Source: Polynucleobacter rarus
GTDB taxonomy: Bacteria; Pseudomonadota; Gammaproteobacteria; Burkholderiales; Burkholderiaceae
NCBI RefSeq assembly: GCF_003072505.1
Contig: NZ_NTGB01000001.1
Location: 1,154,659-1,218,658, forward strand
Reading direction: 5' to 3'
DNA length: 64,000 nucleotides
The notes beneath the pieces are model-generated. The model saw only the letters and a program-made list of their open reading frames with translations, was not told where the DNA came from and ran no database searches. Shown one piece after another: positions 49,314 through 58,895 of the stretch (position 1 is the first letter of the stretch; every line of letters begins with the position of its first letter). A program made the translations under genes and the position numbers.

Positions 49314-50675
49314 CTAAAAATCACGAACTAACTGTAAAGCGACTTCAATTCTTTCAACAGCATGAATTTCCATTGAATCAAACTGAACTCCTTTAGGCAT
49401 ATTAGCCTTGGGAATAATCGCTTTTTTGAAGCCTAACTTAGCTGCTTCTCGCAGGCGTTCTTGCCCCCTTGGACAAGCTCTAATCTCACCAGCAAGACCA
49501 ACTTCACCAAAGACGACTAAATCTTTAGGAAGTGCTTTGTTTTTTAGAGAGGATTGAATAGCAAGTAATACTGCTAAGTCTGCTGCAGGTTCCGAAATTT
49601 TCACACCCCCCACCGCATTTAAAAATACATCTTGATCAAAGCATGAAATACCGGCGTGACGATTCATCACAGCTAGTAACATGGCCAAACGATTTTGTTC
49701 AAGACCAACCGCTAGTCGTCTAGGGTTAGGAATATGAGAACTGTCCACTAAAGCTTGAATTTCTACTAAAATTGGCCGACTCCCCTCTTGCGTAACGAGC
49801 ACACAAGCACCAGGAACCGAGTCACTACTTTGGGATAGGAAAAGTGCCGATGGATTATTAACGCCCTTTAAGCCTTTTTCTGTCATCGCAAAAACGCCTA
49901 ACTCATTAACGGCTCCAAAACGATTTTTAATGGCTCTTACTAGTCTAAAAGAAGACTGCGTATCCCCTTCAAAGTACAAAACAGTATCGACAATATGTTC
50001 CAATACACGTGGTCCAGCAATATTTCCTTCTTTAGTCACATGACCGACTAGGATTAAGGAAATACCAGTCGATTTAGCTAAGCGAGTTAGTTGCGCGGCA
50101 CATTCACGAACTTGCGCTACAGAACCTGGGGCAGAAGTTAGTTGATCAGAATAAACAGTTTGAATCGAGTCAATGACAGCGACCTTAGGTCTAGCTGATT
50201 CCAGAGAGTGTAATATTTTATCCAACTGAATCTCAGGATATACGACTAAATCAGGCGCGTCACTATCGATCCTTTTTGCTCTCAGTGCAATTTGAGCAGC
50301 AGACTCCTCTCCACTTACATACATTACTGGGATGGATTCAAGACTTAGATTTGCTAGCGTTTGTAATAACAAAGTGGATTTTCCAATCCCTGGATCCCCG
50401 CCAATGAGTACCACTCCAGCATCAACAAGACCACCGCCCAAAACCCGGTCAAACTCCGAAATCCCAGTTGAGATTCTCCCAAAGTCCTCAAGCGCAATTT
50501 CTGAGAGCTTTTGGTTAGGGGTAGTTTTAGCAATACTGGCATAGCGATGCTGTGTCTTTTGCTCGATAGTTTCTTCTAGAGAGTTCCACTCATTACATGC
50601 AGGGCATTGCCCTTGCCACTTAGGAAAGTCCGCTCCACAGGCATTACAAACATATTGTGTTTTATTTTTAGCCAT
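49314..50675 (-). CDS. radA: DNA repair protein RadA
   Basis: A RecA-like helicase that extends D-loops in recombination. The 453 residues comprise a zinc finger (C10, C13, C24, C27), an ATPase with Walker A GDPGIGKST at 93-101, the RadA-specific KNRFG motif, and a C-terminal Lon-protease-like domain (from about 270). I used ATG 50675, giving MAKNKTQYVCNACG. A TTG six bases earlier is in frame but not preferred. It partly follows the stop of the upstream gene (TGATCATG). Confidence 0.97.
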   Translation of the reverse strand: MAKNKTQYVCNACGADFPKWQGQCPACNEWNSLEETIEQKTQHRYASIAKTTPNQKLSEIALEDFGRISTGISEFDRVLGGGLVDAGVVLIGGDPGIGKSTLLLQTLANLSLESIPVMYVSGEESAAQIALRAKRIDSDAPDLVVYPEIQLDKILHSLESARPKVAVIDSIQTVYSDQLTSAPGSVAQVRECAAQLTRLAKSTGISLILVGHVTKEGNIAGPRVLEHIVDTVLYFEGDTQSSFRLVRAIKNRFGAVNELGVFAMTEKGLKGVNNPSALFLSQSSDSVPGACVLVTQEGSRPILVEIQALVDSSHIPNPRRLAVGLEQNRLAMLLAVMNRHAGISCFDQDVFLNAVGGVKISEPAADLAVLLAIQSSLKNKALPKDLVVFGEVGLAGEIRACPRGQERLREAAKLGFKKAIIPKANMPKGVQFDSMEIHAVERIEVALQLVRDF

Positions 50676-50677
50676 GA

Positions 50678-51163
50678 TCAAAAAGGAGAAGTGTTGCGGT
50701 TTTCTTGAGCACGTTTAGCCGCATCATTTCGACGCTCCACAACTTCCGCCTCTCGCAGTGCTTTTTCACGTTGCTTTTCCTCAAAACTGGCACGGTTGTT
50801 GGCTCTGATTTGCACTTGCTTAGGATCAGCTCTTTCGGCTATTCTTTGCTGATCTTCTTCGTCTTTAATCGCTTTCTTTACCTCTCTTTGACGAGTATGT
50901 AGTAAATTTTCCTGCTCAAAAAGATCTTTTTCTTCTCGTTGTAATTGTTTTTTTGCTTTGGTCGTGCAATTGGTCGTAAAAAATAAATCTTTACACGCTT
51001 GCACATCCGAATCAAAGCGAAATTTTACCCAATCTCTTTTTAAGTCTAACTGTTCTTGAATTTGATCTAACTTTAAAAGCTCATTTTCCAGAGTGGGATT
51101 GGCCGTTGCAAATCTTATAAAACTACAACATATCAAAAAGCCAATAGGCCAAAGTTTAAGCAC
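50678..51163 (-). CDS. Secreted or periplasmic coiled-coil protein of unknown function
   Basis: A 161-residue protein I cannot assign to a named family. It starts at a GTG with a clear signal peptide (LWPIGFLICCSFIRFATA, cleavage near residue 21). The mature part is strongly charged and predicted helical. A cysteine pair lies in QACKDLFFTTNCTTKAK, probably a disulfide in the periplasm, and the rest is a long Lys/Glu/Arg/Gln coiled coil to the C-terminus. It is upstream of radA, only two bases from its ATG, so expression is coupled. An envelope structural role is possible. Confidence 0.75.
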   Translation of the reverse strand: MLKLWPIGFLICCSFIRFATANPTLENELLKLDQIQEQLDLKRDWVKFRFDSDVQACKDLFFTTNCTTKAKKQLQREEKDLFEQENLLHTRQREVKKAIKDEEDQQRIAERADPKQVQIRANNRASFEEKQREKALREAEVVERRNDAAKRAQENRNTSPF

Positions 51164-51176
51164 TGATTCTGGTCCT

Positions 51177-51521
51177 TTAGCCGAGTTGCAAGGCTAATTG
51201 ATAAAGATGCGTTGATCTGGCACCACTTCTACAAAAAGCCAAAATAGGTTTTGGTAAAGCATCCAAAAGTTCTGACATTTGCTGTACCTGAGCTTGAGTA
51301 ATTTGACCGCTAATGACTGGAAGATAGGCAAAAGATAAACCAGCGGCTTTAACTACTTGTTCAATATCGGTATGCAGAGGTTGGTCAGTCCCTCCTTCAA
51401 AATCAGGTCTGTTATCGATCACAGTTTTATAGCCTGCAGCAGCAATTTCTGGAATATCTTCAGCAAAAATCTGACCAGCAGTTCCAAATTGACTATTGTG
51501 TGAAATGATTGATACTGACAT
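51177..51521 (-). CDS. TIGR01244/DUF442-type sulfurtransferase or phosphatase-like protein
   Basis: A 114-residue protein of the DUF442 family, related to the N-terminal domain of bifunctional sulfide/beta-lactamase-like proteins. The active loop CRSGAR (C97-R102) has the CxxGxR form of rhodanese-like and phosphatase-like enzymes. GYKTVIDNRPDFEGG (about 30-44) is the family signature. The reaction is uncertain, sulfur transfer or dephosphorylation. It lies between metZ and the secreted coiled-coil gene, near a sulfur-metabolism gene, which mildly favours sulfur chemistry. Confidence 0.88.
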   Translation of the reverse strand: MSVSIISHNSQFGTAGQIFAEDIPEIAAAGYKTVIDNRPDFEGGTDQPLHTDIEQVVKAAGLSFAYLPVISGQITQAQVQQMSELLDALPKPILAFCRSGARSTHLYQLALQLG

Positions 51522-51577
51522 GTGATTTCCTTTGTATAAAGTGGGTTTTAAGTTATTGGATTAATACTGTCAAACAA

Positions 51578-52774
51578 TTACTGAATCTGAGATAGACCTT
51601 GAGCCAAGTCGTTGATTAAATCATCAACATGTTCAAGTCCAACAGACAAACGCACCAAACCTTCAACAATACCAGCCTTTTCACGATCAAGTGGCGGCAT
51701 TCTACCGTGGGTGGTTGTAGCAGGATGGGTAATCGTCGTTCTGGTATCTCCTAAATTTGCCGTAATCGAGCAGATTTTCGTTTGATCAATCACTGTCCAA
51801 GCATTTTGTCGTCCACCTTTGACAATAAATGAAATCACTGCCCCGCCCATCTTTTGCTGTTTCATGGCAAGTGCATGTTGTGGGTGCGACTCAAGTCCAG
51901 GATGCAAAACACGCTCAACAGCAGGCTGACTTTCTAGCCATTTAGCGAGCTCCAAAGCGTTTTGACTTTGCTTCTCAACGCGCAAGCTTAGAGTTTCAAG
52001 GCCTTTTAGTAAAACCCAAGCATTAAAGGCTGACATCGTAAATCCAGCGCTACGATTGAGGGTAAATACTTTAGAAATAAATTCTTTTGATCCTAAAATC
52101 GCCCCACCAAGAACACGCCCTTGACCATCTAAAAACTTTGTAGCGGAATGGGTTACAACATCTGCTCCGAGTTTTAAAGGTTTTTGTAATACTGGTGAGC
52201 AAAAACAGTTATCAACTACAAATAATGCATCATGCTTTTTAGCAATCTTAGAAATACCAGATATGTCAGCAATTTCAGTCAATGGATTCGAGGGACTCTC
52301 AATAAATACCATCTTGGTATTCGGACGCATTGCATTTTCAAATGCCTGTAAATCAACTAAATCCACATAACTCGTTTCGATACCAAACCGAGAGAAAATA
52401 TTACTAAATTGTTGGATCGTTGATCCGAAGACGGCTCTGGAACAAACAATATGATCACCCGTCTTGAGATGTGCAGCCGTAATAGCAAAAATAGCTGACA
52501 TCCCAGAAGAGGTTGCAATACAAGCTTCCGCTTCTTCTAAGGCAGCTAGACGATCCTGAAACATCGAAACGGTTGGATTAGTAAATCTAGAGTAAATAAA
52601 GCCTGTTTCAGCGTTAGCAAATTTTTCTGCAGCCTCCGCAGAGTTTGCATAGACAAAACTCGATGTCAGAAATATTGCCTCTGAATGCTCATTAAAATTA
52701 GATCTTAATGTACCTGAGCGAACAGCTAATGTCTCAGGATGGAGAGGCTTAGAAGAAAAGGAATCTGTGGTCAT
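51578..52774 (-). CDS. metZ: O-succinylhomoserine sulfhydrylase
   Basis: A PLP enzyme that makes homocysteine from O-succinyl- (or O-acetyl-) homoserine and sulfide, in methionine synthesis. The 398-residue protein has PLP lysine K213 in THSATKFLDGQG, the cofactor-binding SSGMSAIFA (about 89-97) and DNCFCSP (188-194). It fits the MetZ subgroup common next to purF in beta- and gammaproteobacteria. Substrate specificity is inferred from context. It lies 15 bases after purF. Confidence 0.93.
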   Translation of the reverse strand: MTTDSFSSKPLHPETLAVRSGTLRSNFNEHSEAIFLTSSFVYANSAEAAEKFANAETGFIYSRFTNPTVSMFQDRLAALEEAEACIATSSGMSAIFAITAAHLKTGDHIVCSRAVFGSTIQQFSNIFSRFGIETSYVDLVDLQAFENAMRPNTKMVFIESPSNPLTEIADISGISKIAKKHDALFVVDNCFCSPVLQKPLKLGADVVTHSATKFLDGQGRVLGGAILGSKEFISKVFTLNRSAGFTMSAFNAWVLLKGLETLSLRVEKQSQNALELAKWLESQPAVERVLHPGLESHPQHALAMKQQKMGGAVISFIVKGGRQNAWTVIDQTKICSITANLGDTRTTITHPATTTHGRMPPLDREKAGIVEGLVRLSVGLEHVDDLINDLAQGLSQIQ

Positions 52775-52789
52775 GGAACTTCGCTTTGA

Positions 52790-54331
52790 TTAATCTTTTT
52801 GGGTTAATTGAAGATGTAATTGTGATCTCGAAAAATCAGAGCTATCACTAGCACGATCCGCCATTGATTCTGGATTGATTCTAGAAGCCTCAAGAGCATC
52901 CAAGTAAGACGGGCTAATGTTTCCAGCAACATAAACACCATCAAAACAGGACGCATCAAAATTGTTGATAATAGGGTTAATATCTCGGATAGCTTGTTTT
53001 AAATCTTCAACATCTTGATAAATTAATTGATCAGAACCAATCATGTCATTGATTTCCTCGGTAGTACGACCATAAGCGACTAACTCACTGCGGGTCGGCA
53101 TATCGATACCGTAGACATTTGGAAAACGAACCGGTGGCGCTGCTGAAGCAAAAATAACTTTTCTAGCTCCTGCCATCCTAGCCATTTGCACAATTTCATA
53201 AGAAGTAGTTCCGCGAACGATAGAATCATCAACAATTAAGACAGATTTGTTATGAAACTCTACACGCATAGCATTTAATTTTTGACGTACGGATTTTTTA
53301 CGAACAGCTTGACCAGGCATGATAAAAGTTCTACCGATATAACGGTTCTTAAAAAATCCCTCTCGATATTCAATTCCTAGATGTTTAGCAACTTGCATAG
53401 CTGCTGGTCTACTTGAATCTGGTATAGGCATAACTACATCGATATCGCTTACATCTGTTTCACGACTGATTTTTTTGGCAAGGTAATCACCCATCTTCAT
53501 ACGCACATCAAATACTGACACCCCATCAATACAAGAATCTGGTCTTGCCAAATAAACATATTCAAAAATACAAGGATTTAATTCAGCATCAGCCACAATT
53601 TGACGGCTTGCAAAATTGCCATCTAAATCAACAAAAATCGCCTCACCGGGAGCAATATCTCTGACGAACTCGTACCCAATACCTTCAATTGCAACAGACT
53701 CTGAACTAACCATCCATTGGGTTTTACCTTGGCCAATATCCATTCTGCCAATGCATAAGGGGCGTATGCCATTGGCATCACGAAAAGCAAGTAAACCATA
53801 ACCAGCAATCATGCTGACGACCGCAAAAGATCCCTGAAGACGACTATAAACTTTTTCTAGAGCTGTAAATGCAGAGTTTGCATCTAATGCAATGCCCTCT
53901 GTAGAATGCTGGATTTCATCAGCTAGAACATTTAGCAGTACCTCTGTGTCAGAGCTGGTATTAATATGCCTACGATCACGATAAAACATCTCATCCCGAA
54001 GAGTGGCAGCATTAGTCAAGTTTCCGTTATGAGCTAATACGATTCCAAAAGGTGCATTAACATAAAAAGGCTGAGCCTCTTCTTCACTGCTTGCTGAGCC
54101 GGCTGTGGGATAACGAACCTGGCCAATCCCAGCTTTGCCTATGAGGCTACGCATATTTCTAGTTCGGAAAACGTCCCTGACTAAACCGTTTGCTTTATGC
54201 ATATAAAAAGATCGACCATTGGTTGTCGCTATTCCGGCGGCATCCTGCCCACGATGCTGTAATAGTAATAAAGCATCATAGATTAATTGGTTAACTGGTT
54301 CATTTGCAACAAAACCGACAATTCCACACAT
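52790..54331 (-). CDS. purF: Amidophosphoribosyltransferase
   Basis: First step of purine synthesis, forming phosphoribosylamine from PRPP and glutamine. The 513-residue protein has the processed nucleophile C2 (MCGIVGFV), amidotransferase block LQHRGQDAAGIATT, and the PRPP loop VDDSIVRGTT starting at 367. It begins 15 bases after cvpA, the conserved cvpA-purF pair. Purine repression by PurR-like regulators is known for this pair elsewhere, but no operator was identified here. Confidence 0.98.
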   Translation of the reverse strand: MCGIVGFVANEPVNQLIYDALLLLQHRGQDAAGIATTNGRSFYMHKANGLVRDVFRTRNMRSLIGKAGIGQVRYPTAGSASSEEEAQPFYVNAPFGIVLAHNGNLTNAATLRDEMFYRDRRHINTSSDTEVLLNVLADEIQHSTEGIALDANSAFTALEKVYSRLQGSFAVVSMIAGYGLLAFRDANGIRPLCIGRMDIGQGKTQWMVSSESVAIEGIGYEFVRDIAPGEAIFVDLDGNFASRQIVADAELNPCIFEYVYLARPDSCIDGVSVFDVRMKMGDYLAKKISRETDVSDIDVVMPIPDSSRPAAMQVAKHLGIEYREGFFKNRYIGRTFIMPGQAVRKKSVRQKLNAMRVEFHNKSVLIVDDSIVRGTTSYEIVQMARMAGARKVIFASAAPPVRFPNVYGIDMPTRSELVAYGRTTEEINDMIGSDQLIYQDVEDLKQAIRDINPIINNFDASCFDGVYVAGNISPSYLDALEASRINPESMADRASDSSDFSRSQLHLQLTQKD

Positions 54332-54346
54332 AATTAACTTTCAGAT

Positions 54347-54877
54347 TTATTTGGATTTTCGAATATCGGTAGCTTTTAATAATTGACTAGCCCAATCCTC
54401 GGGAAGCCAACTATGAAAAACTCCAACAAGCGTTTCAATTGCTGGTCTGGTTATAGCATCTTGCCATTCAATTGTTTTTGGAAGTTCAGTTAAAGCAACT
54501 AAAGCTGAAATGACAACCACGATTAAAACACCTCTAAAGGCACCAAAAACACCTCCCAACAAACGATCAAATAACGATAGCCCAACTGAAGAGATTAATC
54601 TTCCAATAAAGCCAGTCAGCATTTTCCCTAAAATCAAGGCTCCTAAAAACACCAATAAATATGCCAAAATAACCTTAATCATATGGCTAATTGCTAAGGT
54701 ATTAAGTAAATAATCAATCGCTAGTTGGTAATAAGTTCCTGCCACATAAATTGCAATCACATAGAAAACTAAAGAGAGCGCTTCTTGAATTAGGCCACGA
54801 ACCAAGCCTACTAGAATTGATAAAAGTACAATTCCAATAACAAAAAAATCAATGGTTGTGAAGGCAATGTTACTCAT
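54347..54877 (-). CDS. cvpA: CvpA family membrane protein
   Basis: A 176-residue inner-membrane protein with four hydrophobic segments, starting with FTTIDFFVIGIVLLSILVGL and ending in a short cytoplasmic tail. CvpA is needed for colicin V export in E. coli and linked to envelope homeostasis; its molecular function remains open. It is encoded just upstream of purF in most proteobacteria, as here, and five bases after the SPOR gene. Confidence 0.93.
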   Translation of the reverse strand: MSNIAFTTIDFFVIGIVLLSILVGLVRGLIQEALSLVFYVIAIYVAGTYYQLAIDYLLNTLAISHMIKVILAYLLVFLGALILGKMLTGFIGRLISSVGLSLFDRLLGGVFGAFRGVLIVVVISALVALTELPKTIEWQDAITRPAIETLVGVFHSWLPEDWASQLLKATDIRKSK

Positions 54878-54882
54878 AATCT

Positions 54883-55722
54883 TTATTTATTGATTTCAAC
54901 AATTGTTGGGGAAAGCTTCAAGCCTGCTAGAGCACTAATTTTTTTCTCAGCACTAACGGCTTCTTCTTTGGAAGCAAAGGGACCAGCTTGAATAAAATAC
55001 AGCACTCCAGAATCAGGCGCTTCTCTTTTTTTCTCAACCACTTTAGTTGATATATTCAACTCTTTAATTTTCGCCGTCACCTCTTTAACACGATCATTAC
55101 TCGATAACGCAGCAACGCGAAGGATAAATTTAGCACTTTTGTTATCTACCTTCGCGGCAGGAGTCGGTGAATTGACAATCACCTCACCCGGATCAGTTTG
55201 AAGGCTACCTTTTTTAGAAACAGCTTTGGAAGATTCGTTACCATCATTTGTTGGTTTCAACTTTTCCTGGGAAGCAGTAATGGAGTTTGTGTCAGGCTTA
55301 TCCTCAGCAGATTTTTTTTGAGCCAATGCTTTTTCATTGACTGGATCAACTGGATTCTGCTTAGTTGAATTATCTTGAGGATTTGTGTCGTTCGTATTTT
55401 TAGAGACCACCTTCCCCTCATCCTGTTGGGTATCCGAACTGTTGGGGCTATTTGTAACAGACTGAACCACCTTAATAACAACATCATTGTTAATTTTTTT
55501 AGGCTCGGCATCAAACAATTTTGGCAGGCCAATTACGGCTATTAACAATAAAAAACCAGCACCAATCAGACGATGTCTCGCTCTTTGGACTTCTGGATTT
55601 TCCGTCAAAATATCTTCTTTTTCCAGCTCTACTTTGGATTGACGAGCCCGAAAACCAGGCTCAATTTTTGCCTGCACTGGCTCTGGGGGATTCTTTTTGA
55701 AAAAAGATGGCAGTGAAATCAT
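54883..55722 (-). CDS. SPOR-domain cell-division protein (DedD/FtsN-like)
   Basis: A 279-residue membrane-anchored protein. It has a cytoplasmic N-terminus, a single transmembrane helix (about 51-67, RLIGAGFLLLIAVIGLP), a long Ser/Asn/Lys/Asp-rich periplasmic linker (about 75-200), and a C-terminal SPOR domain (about 203-276, FILRVAALSSNDRVKEV) that binds denuded septal peptidoglycan. The architecture suits DedD or FtsN. The locus between folC and cvpA is the usual dedD position in gammaproteobacteria, which favours DedD. Function in septation is inferred from the domain. Confidence 0.88.
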   Translation of the reverse strand: MISLPSFFKKNPPEPVQAKIEPGFRARQSKVELEKEDILTENPEVQRARHRLIGAGFLLLIAVIGLPKLFDAEPKKINNDVVIKVVQSVTNSPNSSDTQQDEGKVVSKNTNDTNPQDNSTKQNPVDPVNEKALAQKKSAEDKPDTNSITASQEKLKPTNDGNESSKAVSKKGSLQTDPGEVIVNSPTPAAKVDNKSAKFILRVAALSSNDRVKEVTAKIKELNISTKVVEKKREAPDSGVLYFIQAGPFASKEEAVSAEKKISALAGLKLSPTIVEINK

Positions 55723-55828
55723 GCAGTTAAATAATCGTATTTACTGTGGCAAACACAAAGTTTTTTATTGATTAACAAAATTTTCCAATACCTATTTAGA
55801 GAGCTTCATTTGAAAGCTTATTAGTAAA

Positions 55829-57142
55829 TTAATGTTTTTTATTCTTTCGGAACTCTAGAACACCTGATACAGTGAAGAAAGATCCGAACACTACAATTCT
55901 ATCATTTTGACTGACCTGAATAAGGCTTTTTGCGTATGCTGTTGCAGGTGAGTTAAATACTTCTACTCCTGAAATATCACTATCTTTCACACCAAGGTCT
56001 CTCAAACGCTGAGATAAATAGACTGCTGAAGCGGCCCGAGGGGTTGGCAAATCAACACAATACCAAAAATCCACTATTTCTAGCATGGGTTTAATCACCG
56101 CATTAATGTCTTTGTCTTGCATCATCCCGAAGATTGCGTAGGTATAGGGGAAATACCCCATCTTATCCAAACTCTTCGAAAGCGTTGCGCTCGCATGTGG
56201 GTTATGGGCAACATCTAAAACTATCGTAGGCTGACCGGGAATGATCTGAAATCTACCAGGAAGCTCAACCATTGCAAACCCATTACGAATGGACTGAACG
56301 CTGACAGGTAGTTTATCTCGTAACGCACACAGGGCAGCTAAAACCCCAGAAGCATTTAGAAGCTGGTTTGCACCTCTTAACGCAGGATATCCAAGCCCTG
56401 AAAATCTTTTACCACGACCATTCCAGGCCCACTGTTGCTGATCGCCCTGAAAATTAAAGTCAACGCCGGGTTGCCAGAAGTCAGCACCAATCGATTTTGC
56501 ATATTCAATTAAACTTTTGGGAGGCATCGGATCAGCACAAATGGCTGGTTTGCCAGTTCTGAAAATTCCGGCTTTTTCAAAGCCAATTTCTTCACGGGTA
56601 TTGCCAAGAAATTGTTGATGATCAATATCAATACTGGTCACAATCGAACAGTCAGCATCAATAATATTGACTGCATCCAAACGACCACCAAGGCCAACCT
56701 CTAAAATCACCACATCAACTGGGGCCATGGAAAAGCACAACATGATAGCTAATGTAGTAAATTCAAAATAAGTTAGCGTTACTTCGGGTGCAATACTTGC
56801 CCGTGCTTGCTCTACTAGCTGAAAATACTTTAGTAAAGTCTCTGAACTCACATTTTCGAGATTGATTCTTGCACGCTCATTAAATACCGATAAATGTGGC
56901 GAAGTATGACAGGCAACCTTGTAGCCAGCATTCGCAAAAATAGCTTCTAGAAAAGCACAAGTTGAGCCTTTGCCATTTGTACCACCAACAATAATCACTG
57001 GTATCTTAAATTGAAGGTCTAACTTTTCTTTTACTTGATTAATACGAGAAAGCCCCATATCAATCCCCACTGGGTGAGCTGACTCCAAATAGGAGAGCCA
57101 TGCATCTAAATCGTCAAAGTACATCGGGGTCACAGCATTCAT
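55829..57142 (-). CDS. folC: Folylpolyglutamate synthase / dihydrofolate synthase
   Basis: Adds glutamate to dihydropteroate and folates, making them retained cofactors. The 437-residue Mur-ligase-fold protein has the P-loop GTNGKGST at 54-61, VILEVGLGGRLDAVN (catalytic and metal region), and VLDVAHNPHASATL. Typical length. It lies about 40 bases downstream of accD, the conserved accD-folC order, and about 100 bases before the SPOR gene. Confidence 0.97.
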   Translation of the reverse strand: MNAVTPMYFDDLDAWLSYLESAHPVGIDMGLSRINQVKEKLDLQFKIPVIIVGGTNGKGSTCAFLEAIFANAGYKVACHTSPHLSVFNERARINLENVSSETLLKYFQLVEQARASIAPEVTLTYFEFTTLAIMLCFSMAPVDVVILEVGLGGRLDAVNIIDADCSIVTSIDIDHQQFLGNTREEIGFEKAGIFRTGKPAICADPMPPKSLIEYAKSIGADFWQPGVDFNFQGDQQQWAWNGRGKRFSGLGYPALRGANQLLNASGVLAALCALRDKLPVSVQSIRNGFAMVELPGRFQIIPGQPTIVLDVAHNPHASATLSKSLDKMGYFPYTYAIFGMMQDKDINAVIKPMLEIVDFWYCVDLPTPRAASAVYLSQRLRDLGVKDSDISGVEVFNSPATAYAKSLIQVSQNDRIVVFGSFFTVSGVLEFRKNKKH

Positions 57143-57179
57143 AAAAGATTTAAGGACAATTTATATTTTAAATTGTGCT

Positions 57180-58052
57180 TTATGCGATCAATTCTTGGGG
57201 TTGTTTAAGCAAAAGTGCTAAAAGCTGAACGATTTCTGTCCGCATTTCTCTTCTGTCAACAATCATGTCAATCCCACCTTTTTGTAACAAAAATTCAGCT
57301 CTTTGAAACCCTTCAGGTAACTTTTCGCGGACAGTTTGTTCAATCACTCGTGGGCCAGCAAAACCGATTAAAGCTTTCGGCTCAGCCATTACAACGTCTC
57401 CCATAAAAGCAAAACTAGCAGAAATACCGCCCATCGTAGGATCGGTTAAAACGCTAATATAAGGTAGCTTTGCTTTTGATAATAAAGTTAACATGGAATT
57501 GGTTTTAGCCATTTGCATCAACGACAAAAGGCTTTCCTGCATTCTGGCACCACCTGTAGAAGATACACAAATAAATGGCACCTTCTGTTCAATTGCCATT
57601 TGAACGCCTCGAGCAAAACGCTCTCCGACTACTGACCCCATTGAACCACCCATAAACTCAAATTCAAAACAGGCAATTACAACCGGCAAACCTTGCATAG
57701 TCCCACCAAATACCACCATTGCATCGGTTTCACCACTAGCTTCCATCGCTTCTTTGAGGCGATCAGGGTATTTTTTGGTATCTTTAAATTTTAAAGAATC
57801 TACTGGCAAAATTTCTTGACCAATTTCATAACGGCCTTCAGGATCTAGTAAGAAATCTAACCGTGCACGTGCTTTAATGCGCATGTGATGACTACATTTA
57901 GGACAAACAGACAGGTTGGACTCTAAATCAGTTCTATATAAAACAGCCTCACAGGATGGACATTTAACCCACAATCCCTCAGGCACAGATTTCCGATTAG
58001 CAGGATTGCTTGGTTGGATTTGGGGTGGAAGTAATTTATCGATCCAACTCAT
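57180..58052 (-). CDS. accD: Acetyl-CoA carboxylase carboxyltransferase subunit beta
   Basis: With AccA it transfers the carboxyl from biotin to acetyl-CoA for fatty acid synthesis. The 290-residue protein has a zinc finger (C31, C34, C50, C53) and a crotonase-like core with [17 protein letters not shown] and [11 protein letters not shown]. The tail is short, with no extension after [10 protein letters not shown]. It lies between trpA and folC, the widespread trpFBA-accD-folC arrangement of beta- and gammaproteobacteria. Confidence 0.98.
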   Translation of the reverse strand: MSWIDKLLPPQIQPSNPANRKSVPEGLWVKCPSCEAVLYRTDLESNLSVCPKCSHHMRIKARARLDFLLDPEGRYEIGQEILPVDSLKFKDTKKYPDRLKEAMEASGETDAMVVFGGTMQGLPVVIACFEFEFMGGSMGSVVGERFARGVQMAIEQKVPFICVSSTGGARMQESLLSLMQMAKTNSMLTLLSKAKLPYISVLTDPTMGGISASFAFMGDVVMAEPKALIGFAGPRVIEQTVREKLPEGFQRAEFLLQKGGIDMIVDRREMRTEIVQLLALLLKQPQELIA

Positions 58053-58072
58053 TGGGTCATCCTAAAATAAAG

Positions 58073-58870
58073 TTATGCATCAAGCGCAACACGAATTTCT
58101 GTTAGAAATTGTTTGAGTAATTTTAACCCTGTTTCAGGGGGAGCAGACTCTAATAATTGCACAATTGCACTACCAATTACTACTGCGTCAGCCGTTTGAC
58201 TAACCGCTTTGGCTGTTACTGCATCACGAATTCCAAAACCAACTGCTATAGGGGTATTTGTTTTTGCCCGTATATCACCAATAATGGAAGTAATACTCGT
58301 TGTATTTAAATTAGCCGCTCCTGTAACACCTTTTAAGGAGACATAATAAATATAGCCATGGGCAGCCTGCGCAACCTGTTCAATGCGTCCCATACTTGAT
58401 GTCGGAGCTAATAAGAAAATCGGATCAATCCCTACTTTCTTCAGTTCATCTGCAAATTCAACACACTCCTCTGGTGGATAGTCGACAATTAAAACGCCAT
58501 CGACGCCAGCTTTAGAAGCTATATCTGCAAAATGAGCCCACCCCATTCTTTCAATCGGATTAGCGTAGCCCATTAAAACAACTGGCGTGTGATGGTTTTT
58601 TAGACGAAACTCTTTGACCATCCCAATACATTTTTCTAGATTGACACCTTTTACTAAAGCTCGTTCAGAAGCTCTTTGGATAACGGGACCATCGGCCATT
58701 GGATCTGAGAATGGAACACCAAGTTCTATTACATCCGCCCCAGCATCAACTAAAACATGCATCATTTCAACGGTATGACCTGGATCAGGATCGCCCGCCG
58801 TTATGAATGGGATTAATCCCTTTTTTTTATTTTTTGCTAAATCTTCAAAAACTTGTTTTATTCTCGACAT
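58073..58870 (-). CDS. trpA: Tryptophan synthase alpha chain
   Basis: Cleaves indole-glycerol phosphate to indole and glyceraldehyde 3-phosphate. The 265-residue TIM barrel has catalytic E49 ([13 protein letters not shown]) and D60 (MADGPVIQ), matching the E. coli residues 49 and 60. I used ATG 58870 ([11 protein letters not shown]) over a TTG at 58879. It follows trpB by about 25 bases and works as the alpha2beta2 complex. It precedes accD. Confidence 0.97.
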   Translation of the reverse strand: MSRIKQVFEDLAKNKKKGLIPFITAGDPDPGHTVEMMHVLVDAGADVIELGVPFSDPMADGPVIQRASERALVKGVNLEKCIGMVKEFRLKNHHTPVVLMGYANPIERMGWAHFADIASKAGVDGVLIVDYPPEECVEFADELKKVGIDPIFLLAPTSSMGRIEQVAQAAHGYIYYVSLKGVTGAANLNTTSITSIIGDIRAKTNTPIAVGFGIRDAVTAKAVSQTADAVVIGSAIVQLLESAPPETGLKLLKQFLTEIRVALDA

Positions 58871-58895
58871 GGACTTCAATTTCCGTTTTTATTAA

